Source: Cercis canadensis
Lineage: Eukaryota > Streptophyta > Magnoliopsida > Fabales > Fabaceae
Assembly: GCA_003255065.1 (NCBI GenBank)
Contig: QAOA01008052.1
Location: 227,489-291,488 of the forward strand
DNA length: 64,000 bases
Direction of reading: 5' to 3'
A model generated the notes under the pieces. That model had not been told where the DNA came from. It worked only from the letters and a program-made list of their open reading frames with translations, and did no database searches. This document shows, one piece after another, positions 11,869-22,370 of the stretch. Within the stretch, counting starts at the first letter, position 1, and every line of letters starts with the position of its first letter. Made by a program: the position numbers and the translations under genes.

Positions 11869-12727
11869 CAAATTAAAATAGTTTGGAATTGTATTAGTAT
11901 GTTATCATAATTAAATTGGAGAAATGTTCGTTATATATCTCAATTCCATATTATTTTATGCACTCTGAATCTTAATTTCATTTAGAAAACGAGTTGTGTG
12001 AAAAATTGTAAAATATTAATTAAATTAAAACTTAAAATGTGTATTATAATATGGAATTAAGATGTACATCTAAGATTTCTAGGAGACTAGGTGAAGACTA
12101 TAAATTTGTTAGTTATGGCCGAGAAGCTGACTACTAAGGCTTTGCACAAAGTCTTTAACTACACAACTATAAAAAGACAACACACATGTGGGATATTCTG
12201 CCCAAGACCATAAAAAAGAGGTGCTATGCTACCAAGAACCAAGGCATGTAAATGCTCATCATGACACAACTGCAAGAATAAATTTTCTAACTTGCACAAA
12301 TTAATGGCGCATATGAATTGGTAGGAAGCAAAGTGGGTGATTAGAGGCCCACCATCATCTTGTTGAGCACAAAAATTTGTACTAAAATATCTCATCATGT
12401 TCTTCTGTTATTAGATAAATGGAGCTAGATTTTTTAATTAAAAATATGGGATTGGAGATTTGAATTTGGGATTTCAACCTTTTCTAAAAGATTCTTGAAC
12501 AATTATGCTATGTGTGCTTGAGTGAATATCTCAGCCTGTTGAGTATAAAAGAAAAGACAATTGTTACAAACAGCTGTAGAGTAATACATATGTTATTGAG
12601 TAACATATATATGGACCTGAAAGTGTAGTAGGCTACATAAGCCATTCCAACTTGTTGATAAAAAGCCATAAAGAAATCAACCATGGGGTCACAACTGAGA
12701 AAAACTTTCTATTAAACCAACAAAATG

Positions 12728-12771
12728 NNNNNNNNNNNNNNNNNNNNNNNNNNNNNNNNNNNNNNNNNNNN
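12728..12771. other. Assembly gap, 44 Ns
   Basis: Forty-four consecutive Ns lie in the spacer 3' of the IQD gene. The right edge is a G/A homopolymer, a likely cause of the break. No coding frame is interrupted. Confidence 0.97.
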
Positions 12772-13089
12772 AATGGGGGGAAAAAAAAAAGAATTGTTCT
12801 ATCTACACTTGGGCTTTTCTCTGAATATACATGATTGAAAAAGAAAATAGAAGAAACAGAAACAAACAATCAATCAAACACTCATATGCAGGTCTGGTGA
12901 CCCATTGTCTACTACTTAAGGGATTTGAACATCACCCAAATCCATATAAACAATTTGGAAGCGACCCCCTGAATAAATAAGATTGCTTTTCAGCTTGCCT
13001 TTCTGCAATGTGGAACTCAAAATCAATTTGACTCTGCTCAAGTTATTCAATAGGTTTGATACTGAAAAACTCTTCATTCTTAGCAGGAT

Positions 13090-16000
13090 TTATTGTTTTT
13101 CTTCGTTCAGGACAATTTTTTCCATGGATGGGTAAGACAATCTCCTAGCTTTTGTAGTCCCTTTTGCATTAGCTGGAGGAGGTTTAACTGAAACTGGGGT
13201 TTTTGGTGTTGATGGGTACTTGTCCTTATGAACCTTGTTAGATTGCTTATTCTGAGCTTTTTTGGGACTAATGGATGTGTTGGAGACACGGCTTTCCCAT
13301 GGGCGCACAGCAATCCAGCGTTCCTTCCAGCTCCAACCCCAATTAGCATTGCTAAGTTCATAATTACCCAGCCCATGGCTCTGACTAGAGTTGGCCCTCC
13401 ACTATTCATAAGACATGCATGTGATTTTCAGTTGGATTGAAACAAATTTACAGGACTCATTTTCTAGTTAAGATCAGCCTACCTGATGAGAAAAAGCATA
13501 TGCCATGGTTCGTTCCCGCTTAACTGCTGCTTCTTCTCTCTGATGTATTCTTGCAAGGACTTCCTCCATGGTTTCAGAACCACCACACCATTCCACCTGT
13601 CATACATTTCAACTATTACTAACAAAAAGAAGAGTACCTGAATTGGGTTCAAAGAAGCTCATGTATCCAGTGAACTATTAATAGTGAAGACAGAGTGTTC
13701 AACTAACAAGCATCAATATTGAAACAAAGCAGTCCAGCATACCATCATTGAAAACCTTTACCTTATATGCCATCATACCAAGAAGGCAGAGTGTTCAACT
13801 AACAAGCATCAATATTGAAACAAAGCAGTCCAGCATACCATCATTGAAAACCTTCACCTTAAATGTCATCATGCCAAAAAGCAGAAAAGCTTACCTCTAG
13901 ATCATGGAGCTTTGCCTCAAGCTTTAGTTGAGACTCTAGTCTCTTCCGCCTGATCCTGCCTTCTGTTACCATGAAGAGTCGGCGAGCATTAATCTCAGCT
14001 TGTATCTTGCTCCATGAATGAAGATAATTTAAAGTTGTACTGGATTGTTTTTGAACAGAATGACGCTGCATCAGGATCTGTAATTTTGCAAACCCTTTCA
14101 AGAGACGTAAAGATTTTCTAGCCTGGTAGATGTAAAGGTCATCATCATAAAACAAAAATCAGCAATTGAGAAATAACAAATGTTTATGTTATAATGAATA
14201 CGTAACAAATATCTAAATCTCTCAGCTATAGGAATAAATATATGCATATTAAGAAAATAATCAAGAATAACCATATCACACCTACTAAAAGAAGTTGCAT
14301 ATTATATGGTTTTCCATCTCACTTTAAATTGCATTTTAGAGAATAGTTCACGGTCTTACAAACCAAGCTAATCTTGAAGGATCATATAGCATCCAATGAC
14401 TGTTAATGAACAAGGCAAAGGTGTCAAGATAGAGAGCTATATCATGAATCTTCCATAATGAAACAAGAGCAGAGTTTGGAAATGCATAATGGTGTGAGAA
14501 TATCAAGAACAAGCTCCATATTTTAAGCTGTAAGCCTATAACTCCTAATCCTGTGACCAAATGAATCTTCCTTAAATGAAGAGGAAAAGAAAGAAGATTT
14601 TTTGCAAATTTGCCCCCACTTTTTATGAATGAACCGTTACACCATCACAAATTATACCCTTACAATTGATTTTCATAAGAAAGCTCCAGAAGCAGGTTGC
14701 ACACTGTCTTAAATACAGTCCATGTCCAAAAGCTACCAACATGCTAAATTGCTGAATAAATGACATTGAATGGTATGTCTAAAATGCACCATCCTAACCC
14801 CCAAGGGAAATGGAGAGCCTACTATTCACCGAACCCATAATGGCATCAAACATCTAACAAAAAATGAATTTGATGCATGTCGACCACCACATAAGGATAT
14901 GAAACAGTGAAATTGCTCATCAAGAAGCCCTCACTCTCCTTTCCAGCATTTAATTTGATTCTATCGAGAGCAAATAAACATAGTACTCAATGAAAGCAAA
15001 TATTCAGGTCACCTATGGTCCCCCTTTACAGTGTTTTATACATAGATTAACGTCGAATTTGACAAAAATAATTTGGACGTCCTGCTTACTTGACACTAGT
15101 AACAAATGCAAATGGTCATGAAGTCAAACCATGCCTATGTAGAGGTGAGACTGAAAGGGCTATGACATCATACAGTACTCTATAGGCTTACATGGATCTT
15201 CCCACTCTCATTTAGTAATGAAATATCAACAGTCATGCTTGTCAGTATGCTGATTCCAAACATTAAAAGGCTACATTACTGTTTTATTTTAGTGGATATA
15301 TATTGTTTTTTTACATGAAAGTAGTGGATATATAGTACAATTACTAAGTACAGCCAAAAGTCTTCGTCAACCTCTATGTCTACCAAAGCAGCATAAAGAG
15401 TCCATATTATCAATGATCCTAATAGTTGAGGAGGGTCACAACATTTTTTCTTTCAAATTGTAGTGATAAATGTTAGCATGATGGCACACAGATATAGCAA
15501 AGAGACTGTCATGTTTGTCACTGAAGTAAATTCAATAATCATGTACCTCTCTAGAATGCAATTTGGAACCAGGTACAGCAGAATCACACGTAGACTTGCT
15601 AAGTGTTGTGCTAAAAAACGAATAAACTCAGGCTACTCAGGCTGGACTATATTTAAGAACTTCTGAAAAAAATTTAACTTACATACCTTATAAGCTCGGA
15701 ATGCTGTCTGGATCATTGTTGCAGCAATAACTTCAACTGAAACCCCATGTAACTCAAGATTTTCACCTTTAACACCATTTGATAAACTACTAGATACCTT
15801 TCCTGTATAATTCTTTGGCTTCAATGCACTTAGTTTCTCTGAAGTTGGAGAGCCCTGTCTCAGAATGAGCAGTTATGGAGATAGAAACTTTATGGTCACA
15901 GCAGCCCTCAGATGTAAGAGAAAAAATTCCAATATACTCTAATAAATGGCATTGCTGCTGCCTAAATAATAATCCAAGTAAATTAAGTGTTATAAACAAC

Positions 16001-16570
16001 CATTTATATTGTCTATCATACGCTTCATGCTACACTTAGATAAGTTGAAAAGACTTTGCTTTCTATCATGTCTGTTTGAAAAATAATTACACCCGTTCAG
16101 AGGCATGTTCTAATCCGACACTTTCATTAACTACATTAAAGCATTCTGAACTAACTTTGCTTTTCAACTTTTCGCAAGATTACAACAAAGTAACATGTTT
16201 TGAAAAATGTTGGTAATTTCAGTTCTGGGCAATTACTACTCTTGAGCCAACTTGCTAAGATTTATATCATTCAAAGAAAATGAGAATTTTCTCTCCAAAT
16301 CATGAAGTATAAACAGTTATAATAAGTCATACTGCAAGATTAAGACAAATGGTCATCAAAACTGTCAAAAGAAAAATTTGGATATTGAGAAACCCATATC
16401 AATAAAAGTCTTTACAATTAGCAGTTTGAAATTGATACAAATCATTCCCTGCAAGAATTAGTTTCAACAAAACTGAGAATGACAGGAAATAACAATACCT
16501 TTGCTTTCTTAGAACTGCGCTTTGATTTTCTTAAGCTAATTATCGTCTTAAACCAATCTCCTGAACCCAT
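13090..16570 (-). CDS. IQ-domain (IQD) calmodulin-binding protein
   Basis: Five coding exons on the minus strand: 16570-16499, 15854-15687, 14122-13895, 13596-13483 and 13401-13090 (297 aa); all introns are GT-AG and phase 0. The start MGSGDWFKTIISLRKSK is the IQD signature. The IQ67-type region spans exons 2-3, with IQ core IQTAFRAYKARKSLR near residues 72-86. The intron falls directly after FRAYK, the conserved phase-0 IQD intron position. Exon 4 encodes WCGGSETMEEVLARIHQRE. Exon 5 carries the DUF4005-like tail GWSWKERWIAVRPWESRV and ARRLSYPS. IQDs bind Ca/calmodulin and scaffold microtubule or membrane-linked complexes. It is a short family member, consistent with the MGSG subgroup. The frame is intact. 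Confidence 0.93.
13691..13884. repeat. 106-bp tandem duplication in IQD intron 3
   Basis: CAGAGTGTTCAACTAACAAG begins at 13691 and again at 13797. The two copies run nearly identically through CCAGCATACCATCATTG. The second copy abuts the splice donor of the 13895-14122 exon. The repeat is non-coding. Confidence 0.85.
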
Positions 16571-17860
16571 TATTGATCTGAAGTAACTTCTTTCAACCTA
16601 ACGTAACCCTGCAAGTATTCTCAATGAATATAATAACATTAGCATTAACTAGAGAGTCAACAAATAAAAATTTAGTATGCTAACTATAACCATTAGTGCA
16701 CTGCTCAAAACAAACAAATGGAAGGGGAAACAATAAGAAATTATTGTTGAATTTCCTGTATTCATTTTCATTTTTTTTCCCTTTTCCAAATAACTAAATG
16801 AAAGTCTTAAATCTACTTCTTCAAACATTAGTATAGCATTATATTCATAAAAGATTGATAATTGAATATTCTTCTAAACAATTTAAGATGTTTCTAGTTT
16901 ATATGCAGGTTTGTGTGTCTGCTTCCATGAAACATCATGTTACAAACACATACACATGCACACAAGTATATTCTCACATACATATGTACTTTACATACAC
17001 AGCTAAACGCAAATAAACTTCATACCCACATACACACAATCATACACACTATCACATTCATCATGATGACAATAACATGTTTTGAACCTGGAAAGAAACC
17101 AAATTTACAATTACAGGTCAGGCCACTTAAAATGCAACTAGATTCTACTACTCACCACATTAAGATCAAAGCATACACCAATTCAACTAGATCATAGTTT
17201 GTAAGAGGAAAAAAAAATGTAGTAAATTGCACATTTTGAACCTAAACTACAGATGTTATAGAAAGCAACTTGTTTCTTTCCTGCATGAAATAAGTAATCC
17301 CAATAACAACTATCCTACCAACTGAAATTTTCAAAGGAAATTCAAACGACCACACTGCATCGCCTTCCACATCAGACACTCATACTAGGATCTACTTAAC
17401 AGAACAGCAGAAACATGGATCAACAAGTTAATTGCTAAAAACAGAATATGCTAATTGCTTTGCACGTCAATATGATAAAATCCATCACTGGCATGACAAA
17501 TAGGTATCCGAAACCAGACTCAACCCATCACTGGCACGTCAAATGGGTATCACAAAATCACATTTTTGAACACATCAATGAAGCCAAACATTGCAAAAAC
17601 AAACAAAAGTGCATCTGGGTAAGAATGACCTACCAGAGAAGAAGCTCTAAAGTGTCCAAGGCACAGACTTTTCCGGTTGGGAAACCAAGATTTTGGATGG
17701 AAAAAGGAGGGGGCGATAATACTATTAGAAGTAAAGAGGAAGAAAAGCTCAAGATAGAGAGAGAAAAGGTCAGAAAAAGAATAAAAATTAAAAAGTGGGT
17801 GTTGAATGTGGACTGCCATGGCCCAATACCAGCTTTAATTTTTCATACCATGTATAAGTA
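16571..17860 (-). promoter_or_regulatory. IQD 5' leader with probable leader intron and promoter
   Basis: Upstream of the ATG on the minus strand an acceptor (TTGCAG) lies near 16611, so the leader is probably spliced. A pyrimidine-rich stretch at about 17640-17815 ends in CTTCTCTG followed by GTAGGT and suits a first non-coding exon. A TATA-like TTATACA lies near 17850. Between them is an AC-rich tract (16940-17060). Exon limits need transcript data. Confidence 0.4.
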
Positions 17861-18447
17861 GACAAAAAAAAGTCCAAAAAATCTCGTTCCCTTTCTTCTC
17901 TCTCTCTTCCCTACCCAACATCAATGCCTCAACCGACGCTTACGTTAAAATCCCAGAAGAATTTTGGGTACAGTGTAATGCAATGCATAGTTGGTTGGAT
18001 TTTGAGAATTCAATAAATGGAGGCTACAGCGACAGCAGAACAAACTGTGACAAAATTTGATGGTGATGGGTTGCTTTCGATCCTGCGTGTTGTGTGGTTT
18101 GACTAATTATACAATTTGCAAAAAGGAATTTTTCTTTTCAATTATTGAAGGTGTTATTGGGATGAAGGCGAATCAGAGACATTCTTGGCTGTTCTGTACT
18201 GTAATATCCTCACTGTTTGTTGTGGGATTCTGGGTATCTGGTTGGGCCAGGACTATTGATTTTATATAAGGATTACGACGTGGAATGTTGTCGGCCGTTG
18301 TTGAGAACGAACAAAAATCTTATCACGTGGAAGTCTACGAGTTGTTGGTCTGATTTATGAGCAATCTCCTACAGTGCCATCTACATTTTTAAGTTGAGGT
18401 TGTCTGACGTGGAGGGTTCTGATTCGCTGAATCAGAGAATGACATGC

Positions 18448-18453
18448 AAAAAA
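18448..18453 (-). terminator. Pol III T-run terminator of the tRNA gene
   Basis: Six T residues on the minus strand immediately follow the discriminator base of the tRNA, the standard RNA polymerase III stop. Confidence 0.85.
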
Positions 18454-18527
18454 TGGTCCCGGCGGGGCTCGAACCCGCGACCTTCGGCTCATAAGACCAA
18501 CGCTCTAACCAACTGAGCTACGGGACC
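18454..18527 (-). tRNA. tRNA-Ile (anticodon UAU), intronless
   Basis: The minus strand folds into a full cloverleaf. Acceptor GGTCCCG pairs with CGGGACC, with discriminator A. The D arm is GCTC/GAGC. The anticodon stem is TTGGT/GCCGA with loop CTTATGA. The T arm is GCGGG/CCCGC with loop TTCGAGC. Internal A-box (TAGCTCAGTTGG) and B-box (GGTTCGAGC) are canonical. CAACAAG just upstream resembles plant tRNA start-site CAA motifs. The loop puts UAU at 34-36 (18493-18491), read as isoleucine for AUA codons. Position 37 is G rather than the usual A, so the identity deserves checking with tRNAscan-SE. Confidence 0.85.
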
Positions 18528-20394
18528 TTGTTGATACTATGATCTTCAAAATTATGTTAATACCTTAAACTTGCATTAATGAGTTCCTTCATTTTAAGGT
18601 TATTTATTTATTTTTTTCCAGTATTTCAGTCTTGAGTTCACCTTTGAAGTTTTAGTTATAGGACAATTTAATTTTATTAAATGACTCTTAAACATTAATT
18701 TAAGTGAGAATTTTCTAATGTGAAGCACATGTGCCATGAACTTAATTTGCCAATTTTGTATAGCAAAGATAGAATTAATTATTACATTCATTATGAGAAA
18801 GCTTACTATGTGAAAGAACGTACATTATATGTTAATTACATCCTTATTATAACTAGATAACTATAGAATAAAGGACCAATTAATACATCATATTTGCTCC
18901 TTGATTTATTGTGTCAATTGCAATGTCTCACTTATTTACGAAAATAAGTACAATTTCATTCTATTTAATATAATCACATTTACTTAATTATACCATCTCA
19001 TGCATTAAGTCTCACCAATTTTAACAAATTGTTGTTTGCTCATCCGATCGATAGTGCACGTGTAAATATATAGGAATTTGTAATATATATTCTATTTTTA
19101 ATTAAAAAAAATTCTCAATTTCAATAACATGTGTATCATAGTGAATTTTTTACAATAAAGTGAATTAAGAAAATCCTATTATTCCCTTATTTTTTGACTT
19201 GAATTAATGTAGAAGAAAACTAAGGCTACCAAATTTCTCTCATTTTCATTTCATTTATTGTCATTTGATAGCTGTCCATTTAGTTTACCTAAACCACTTC
19301 AACATATGAATTGAGTGGGATTTCATTCACAAATAGAAGAAGGTAGGTAAATACTAGTTTTTTGTCTGCAATGGACCATTTTTTCGTGACAGATGAGGTT
19401 CAAAGACAAACGCTAAAGATGGGCATTGTAGCTTTCAGCTTTCCCTATTTGCATGGACCACCTAATATAAGGCCTTCGCTATACTTACGTCTCAAGAAGG
19501 CTACCTCTTACTTGTTTAGGCTTTGAATTTTCATTTTGATGCCTTTATTTCAGTAATTGACTTCTAAATGGACATCTCATTTGAGTCTTCTCATGGAGCC
19601 TTATTTGGGCTAAAAATGACTCACATACTTTAGAAAAGATAACAAAAAAAATATAAACTAAGTTGTCAAATTAAAATTTTAGTGAGATTCTAAGCAATTA
19701 TAATGTAGATATTATCACTCTATTTATATAGATGATACTATGATTATATTACATTACTCTATTTGAATTTTGGATATGAGGAGCTTCACAACCTTGATAT
19801 ATATATATAATCAGTTGAGCGATTGCTTGTGGTGTTTTAAATTCTTATTATTAATTTTAAAGTTATTAAGTGTAGTCTAATGGTAAAAATCTATGTAGTT
19901 TACACGAGGTTAAGAATTTGAACTTCCATGCATAATTAAAAAAAAAAAAAANAAAAAAAAAAAAAAAAAACACACATTATTAATTACTAGAAGAATATGT
20001 CTAAATGTATGATTAAGGCTATGGGAAATGTGGTTCCACATGTTAGTCCTTAGTAGGAAAAAGTATTTGACGTATGCATTGCATATTAGGACTAGAAAGA
20101 ATTAAAACAAACTTTTCTTCAATAAAATTTTGTCTGATTTCTAGTTGTGAACCCACCAATTTTAGTCCCCTCTACTCTATAATTCATTCAAGTAATTTTT
20201 AAGTCAAATAACTTGACGTAGACAACAGATTGAAATTGAAGTCTTATCGTATTTTTCAACCACCAAACCAACCCTCATTTCCATTCAAACCAGGAAGCAT
20301 AGCTCAAGGAACCAAAACACATCCTCCAAGCTCCAATAGAAGAAACTAAGCAAAATCATCTCTTACTTTGCTTTTCACCTTGAAATATTCAAGC
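18528..20394. other. AT-rich spacer upstream of the ATL gene
   Basis: No gene is supported. A SINE-like remnant ends in a poly(A) run containing a single N (19936-19970). About 20230-20394 is the likely promoter and leader of the RING gene. Confidence 0.5.
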
Positions 20395-21045
20395 ATGGGG
20401 TTTGAAGATGCAGCTCGTTATTCACTTGGTGTAGGCTTCAAGGTCATTCTCGGTTCTGCTTTCGCATTACTAGCTATTGTTTTTCTCATCATGATCTTCC
20501 AATTATATGTAAGATATCGCCTGAGACACGAACAAAGAAGACGCCGCGAAGTTATTTTTCAGATTAATACTCAAATTGCACCGATTGATGTGAGTTCCGT
20601 GGAGTCACCTAATTCAGGCCTTGACCCTATGATCATAGCTTCACTGCCTAAACTCTTGTACAAGAATTCGGAGCAGTTCAGCCAAGGTGAAGTTATAGAG
20701 TGTTCGGTTTGCTTAGGAACTATTGTGGAAGATGCAACAATTAGGGTATTACCAAATTGTAAGCACATGTTTCATGTTGATTGTGTTGATTTGTGGCTTG
20801 GTTCAAATACTACTTGCCCGATTTGCCGCACCGTGGCTGAGCCCATGGTGCAGCAAGGTCATGGTCATTTGGGGACACAGGTTCAACCCACAGCACCAGT
20901 GGTGGAGGATGGTGTGCTAATTGATGCTAATGAATTGGAGAAGATTGGTGATTCAGGCACTTCAGGGTTGAGAATAGCCTCTTTTCAAGTGATGCTTAGT
21001 TCGGAAAGATCAGTCAGAGAATCTGAGGACATAGAAAGACACTAA
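20395..21045 (+). CDS. ATL-family RING-H2 E3 ubiquitin ligase
   Basis: Single-exon gene, 216 aa from MGFEDAARY, the first true ATG of the frame. Residues about 15-38 form one hydrophobic segment (VILGSAFALLAIVFLIMIF), followed by a basic stop-transfer stretch (RYRLRHEQRRRRE). The GLD box (SGLDPMIIASLPKLLY) is followed by a RING-H2 finger: CSVC, then CKHMFHVDC, then WLGSNTTCPIC, with the Pro of the ATL consensus before the last Cys. This order defines ATL ligases, closest by memory to the ATL40/41 group. They are membrane-anchored E3s, often stress- or defence-induced, that receive ubiquitin from an E2. The gene looks intact; its downstream relative at 25093 is broken. Confidence 0.93.
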   Translation: MGFEDAARYSLGVGFKVILGSAFALLAIVFLIMIFQLYVRYRLRHEQRRRREVIFQINTQIAPIDVSSVESPNSGLDPMIIASLPKLLYKNSEQFSQGEVIECSVCLGTIVEDATIRVLPNCKHMFHVDCVDLWLGSNTTCPICRTVAEPMVQQGHGHLGTQVQPTAPVVEDGVLIDANELEKIGDSGTSGLRIASFQVMLSSERSVRESEDIERH

Positions 21046-21392
21046 AAGAGTGATTTGTGAATGTAGCTCTCTTGGCAGCAAGGTGTTGGGTTCCATTTTG
21101 AAGCTATCTTGTATCTTATTTATGGGCTAGCGGTGAAGGGTTTAGATAGTTTGTTATTGTAATTCTTTCTTTTAAACTTTTCTTCTATGATATAAAAAGA
21201 AAATAGTGTCTAGCTCCACTTGCATGGGGATGTAGAAGTTATGTGTCAGTATAGTATCATTAGTTTTGTTGGGCTGAAGATGTTTTGAATGGAGTTTTCT
21301 TATTGCAAAATATTAAAGTTATATTTCAGTTTAATGTTTTAGGGGATGATAATGATAAAATATTATTTGAAATATGACGAATTACTGCCCAT

Positions 21393-22370
21393 ATATTTTT
21401 TTTTTTATATATGAATATAGACTTTCATTAAGCATCAAAAGCAAGTACACATCTAAAAGAAAAATTGGAGGATCCTCCAACCAAATGAGATCAATAAGAC
21501 TAAATTTTTTTAATTGAGCAAGTTTATGAGCTATTCCATTAGTTACTCTAGGAGTACAATGGAAAGAAATTGCTCTCATGGAGTGAGCTATCTCTAAAAT
21601 ATCATGTATTATGATCCCAATCAATGACTGCATAACCTTGTTTGTCGAGACTGCTTGAAGAACTGACTAAGCATCACCCTCAACCTCCAAATCAAGAAAG
21701 CCCAAATCTAGGGCCATTTGCAAACCATCTCTCACAGCAATGGCTTCCATAACATCCACATCATGAATCTCTTCAATAGGTTTTGCCCATCTTACCAAGA
21801 AAACACCTTCTAAATCCCTAATAACTCCCCCAACAGCACCACCTCCACCTTGAAGTAAAGCGCCATCCACATTTAACTTGAAGAAACCCTCTTGTGGCTT
21901 GCTCCAAGTTACAGTGCTAGCTACTGGAACCACTTTGTGCTCAGCAGACAACTCAACCCATAAATTTCTTAGTATCACAGCCTCTTCCCATTCAGCTCGC
22001 ATTGGACGCACATTCTTTCCGACCCTGATTTTATTTCTCCTAACCCATAAATTGTAGCAAATGAAAATGACCAAAAACCATTGATCCATTGACCACATCT
22101 TGGATCCCATTTCCACCCAATCAACAAAACTAGGAGTATCACTATCATTAGCCACACCTGGAACATTCGCCAAGTTCCAAACCTCCTTCACATGTGAGCA
22201 GTTAAATAACACATGCTCCAAAGATTCAGCACTATGGCCACAGAAAAAAACAATTGTCTTGGATAGCCAACCCCGAGTATTAAGGGCCTCAACAGTGGGA
22301 ACATATACTGCATATAATTGGCAACCGAGTATATAGAAGGGTTGGCATCCAACATTCTGTGTGTATGTAC
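21393..22370 (-). mobile_element. LINE fragment: zinc-finger and RNase H domains of a non-LTR element
   Basis: The minus strand encodes a zf-RVT motif (CGHSAESLEHVLFNC), a linker (LWVRRNKIR) and a plant LINE-type RNase H. NVDGA, DVMEAIAVRDGL and EVEGDA supply the D-E-D residues, followed by RVTNGIAHKLAQ. A TAG at 21667-21669 interrupts the frame directly after EVEGDA, and a frameshift lies near 22265. A T-run at 21394-21406 corresponds to the 3' poly(A) tail. The 5' reverse transcriptase is absent, so this is a 5'-truncated dead copy. It lies where homology between the two ATL duplicates ends. Confidence 0.85.

Larger units (their letters stand above)
9462..13089. other. Repeat-rich spacer with an assembly gap
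   Basis: No gene is supported. The spacer holds a 210-bp MITE (9845-10054), a C-rich homopolymer near 10398-10412, a Tourist-like MITE (10897-11349), a SINE (11762-11868, minus) and 44 Ns. The 79-codon minus ORF at 12159-12398 has no recognisable motif. About 12900-13089 is probably the IQD 3' UTR. Confidence 0.6.

Noticed and set aside
12159-12398. 79-codon minus ORF with Cys-rich stretches
   Set aside because: No recognisable domain, and no exons beside it continue the frame.
13107-13409. 100-codon minus ORF over the IQD last exon
   Set aside because: The conserved WGWSWKERWIAVRPWES reading is in the adjacent frame.
15790-15999. 69-codon ORF overlapping IQD exon 2 in another frame
   Set aside because: The IQD reading with acceptor at 15855 and GSPTSEKLSALKPKNYTGK fits the family and phase; this ORF is its shadow.
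16937-17197. ORF with His/Thr repeats
   Set aside because: It translates an AC-rich simple sequence in the IQD leader intron.
17448-17861. 137-codon plus-strand ORF
   Set aside because: It lies antisense to the probable IQD leader exon and promoter; basic low-complexity product without homology signal.
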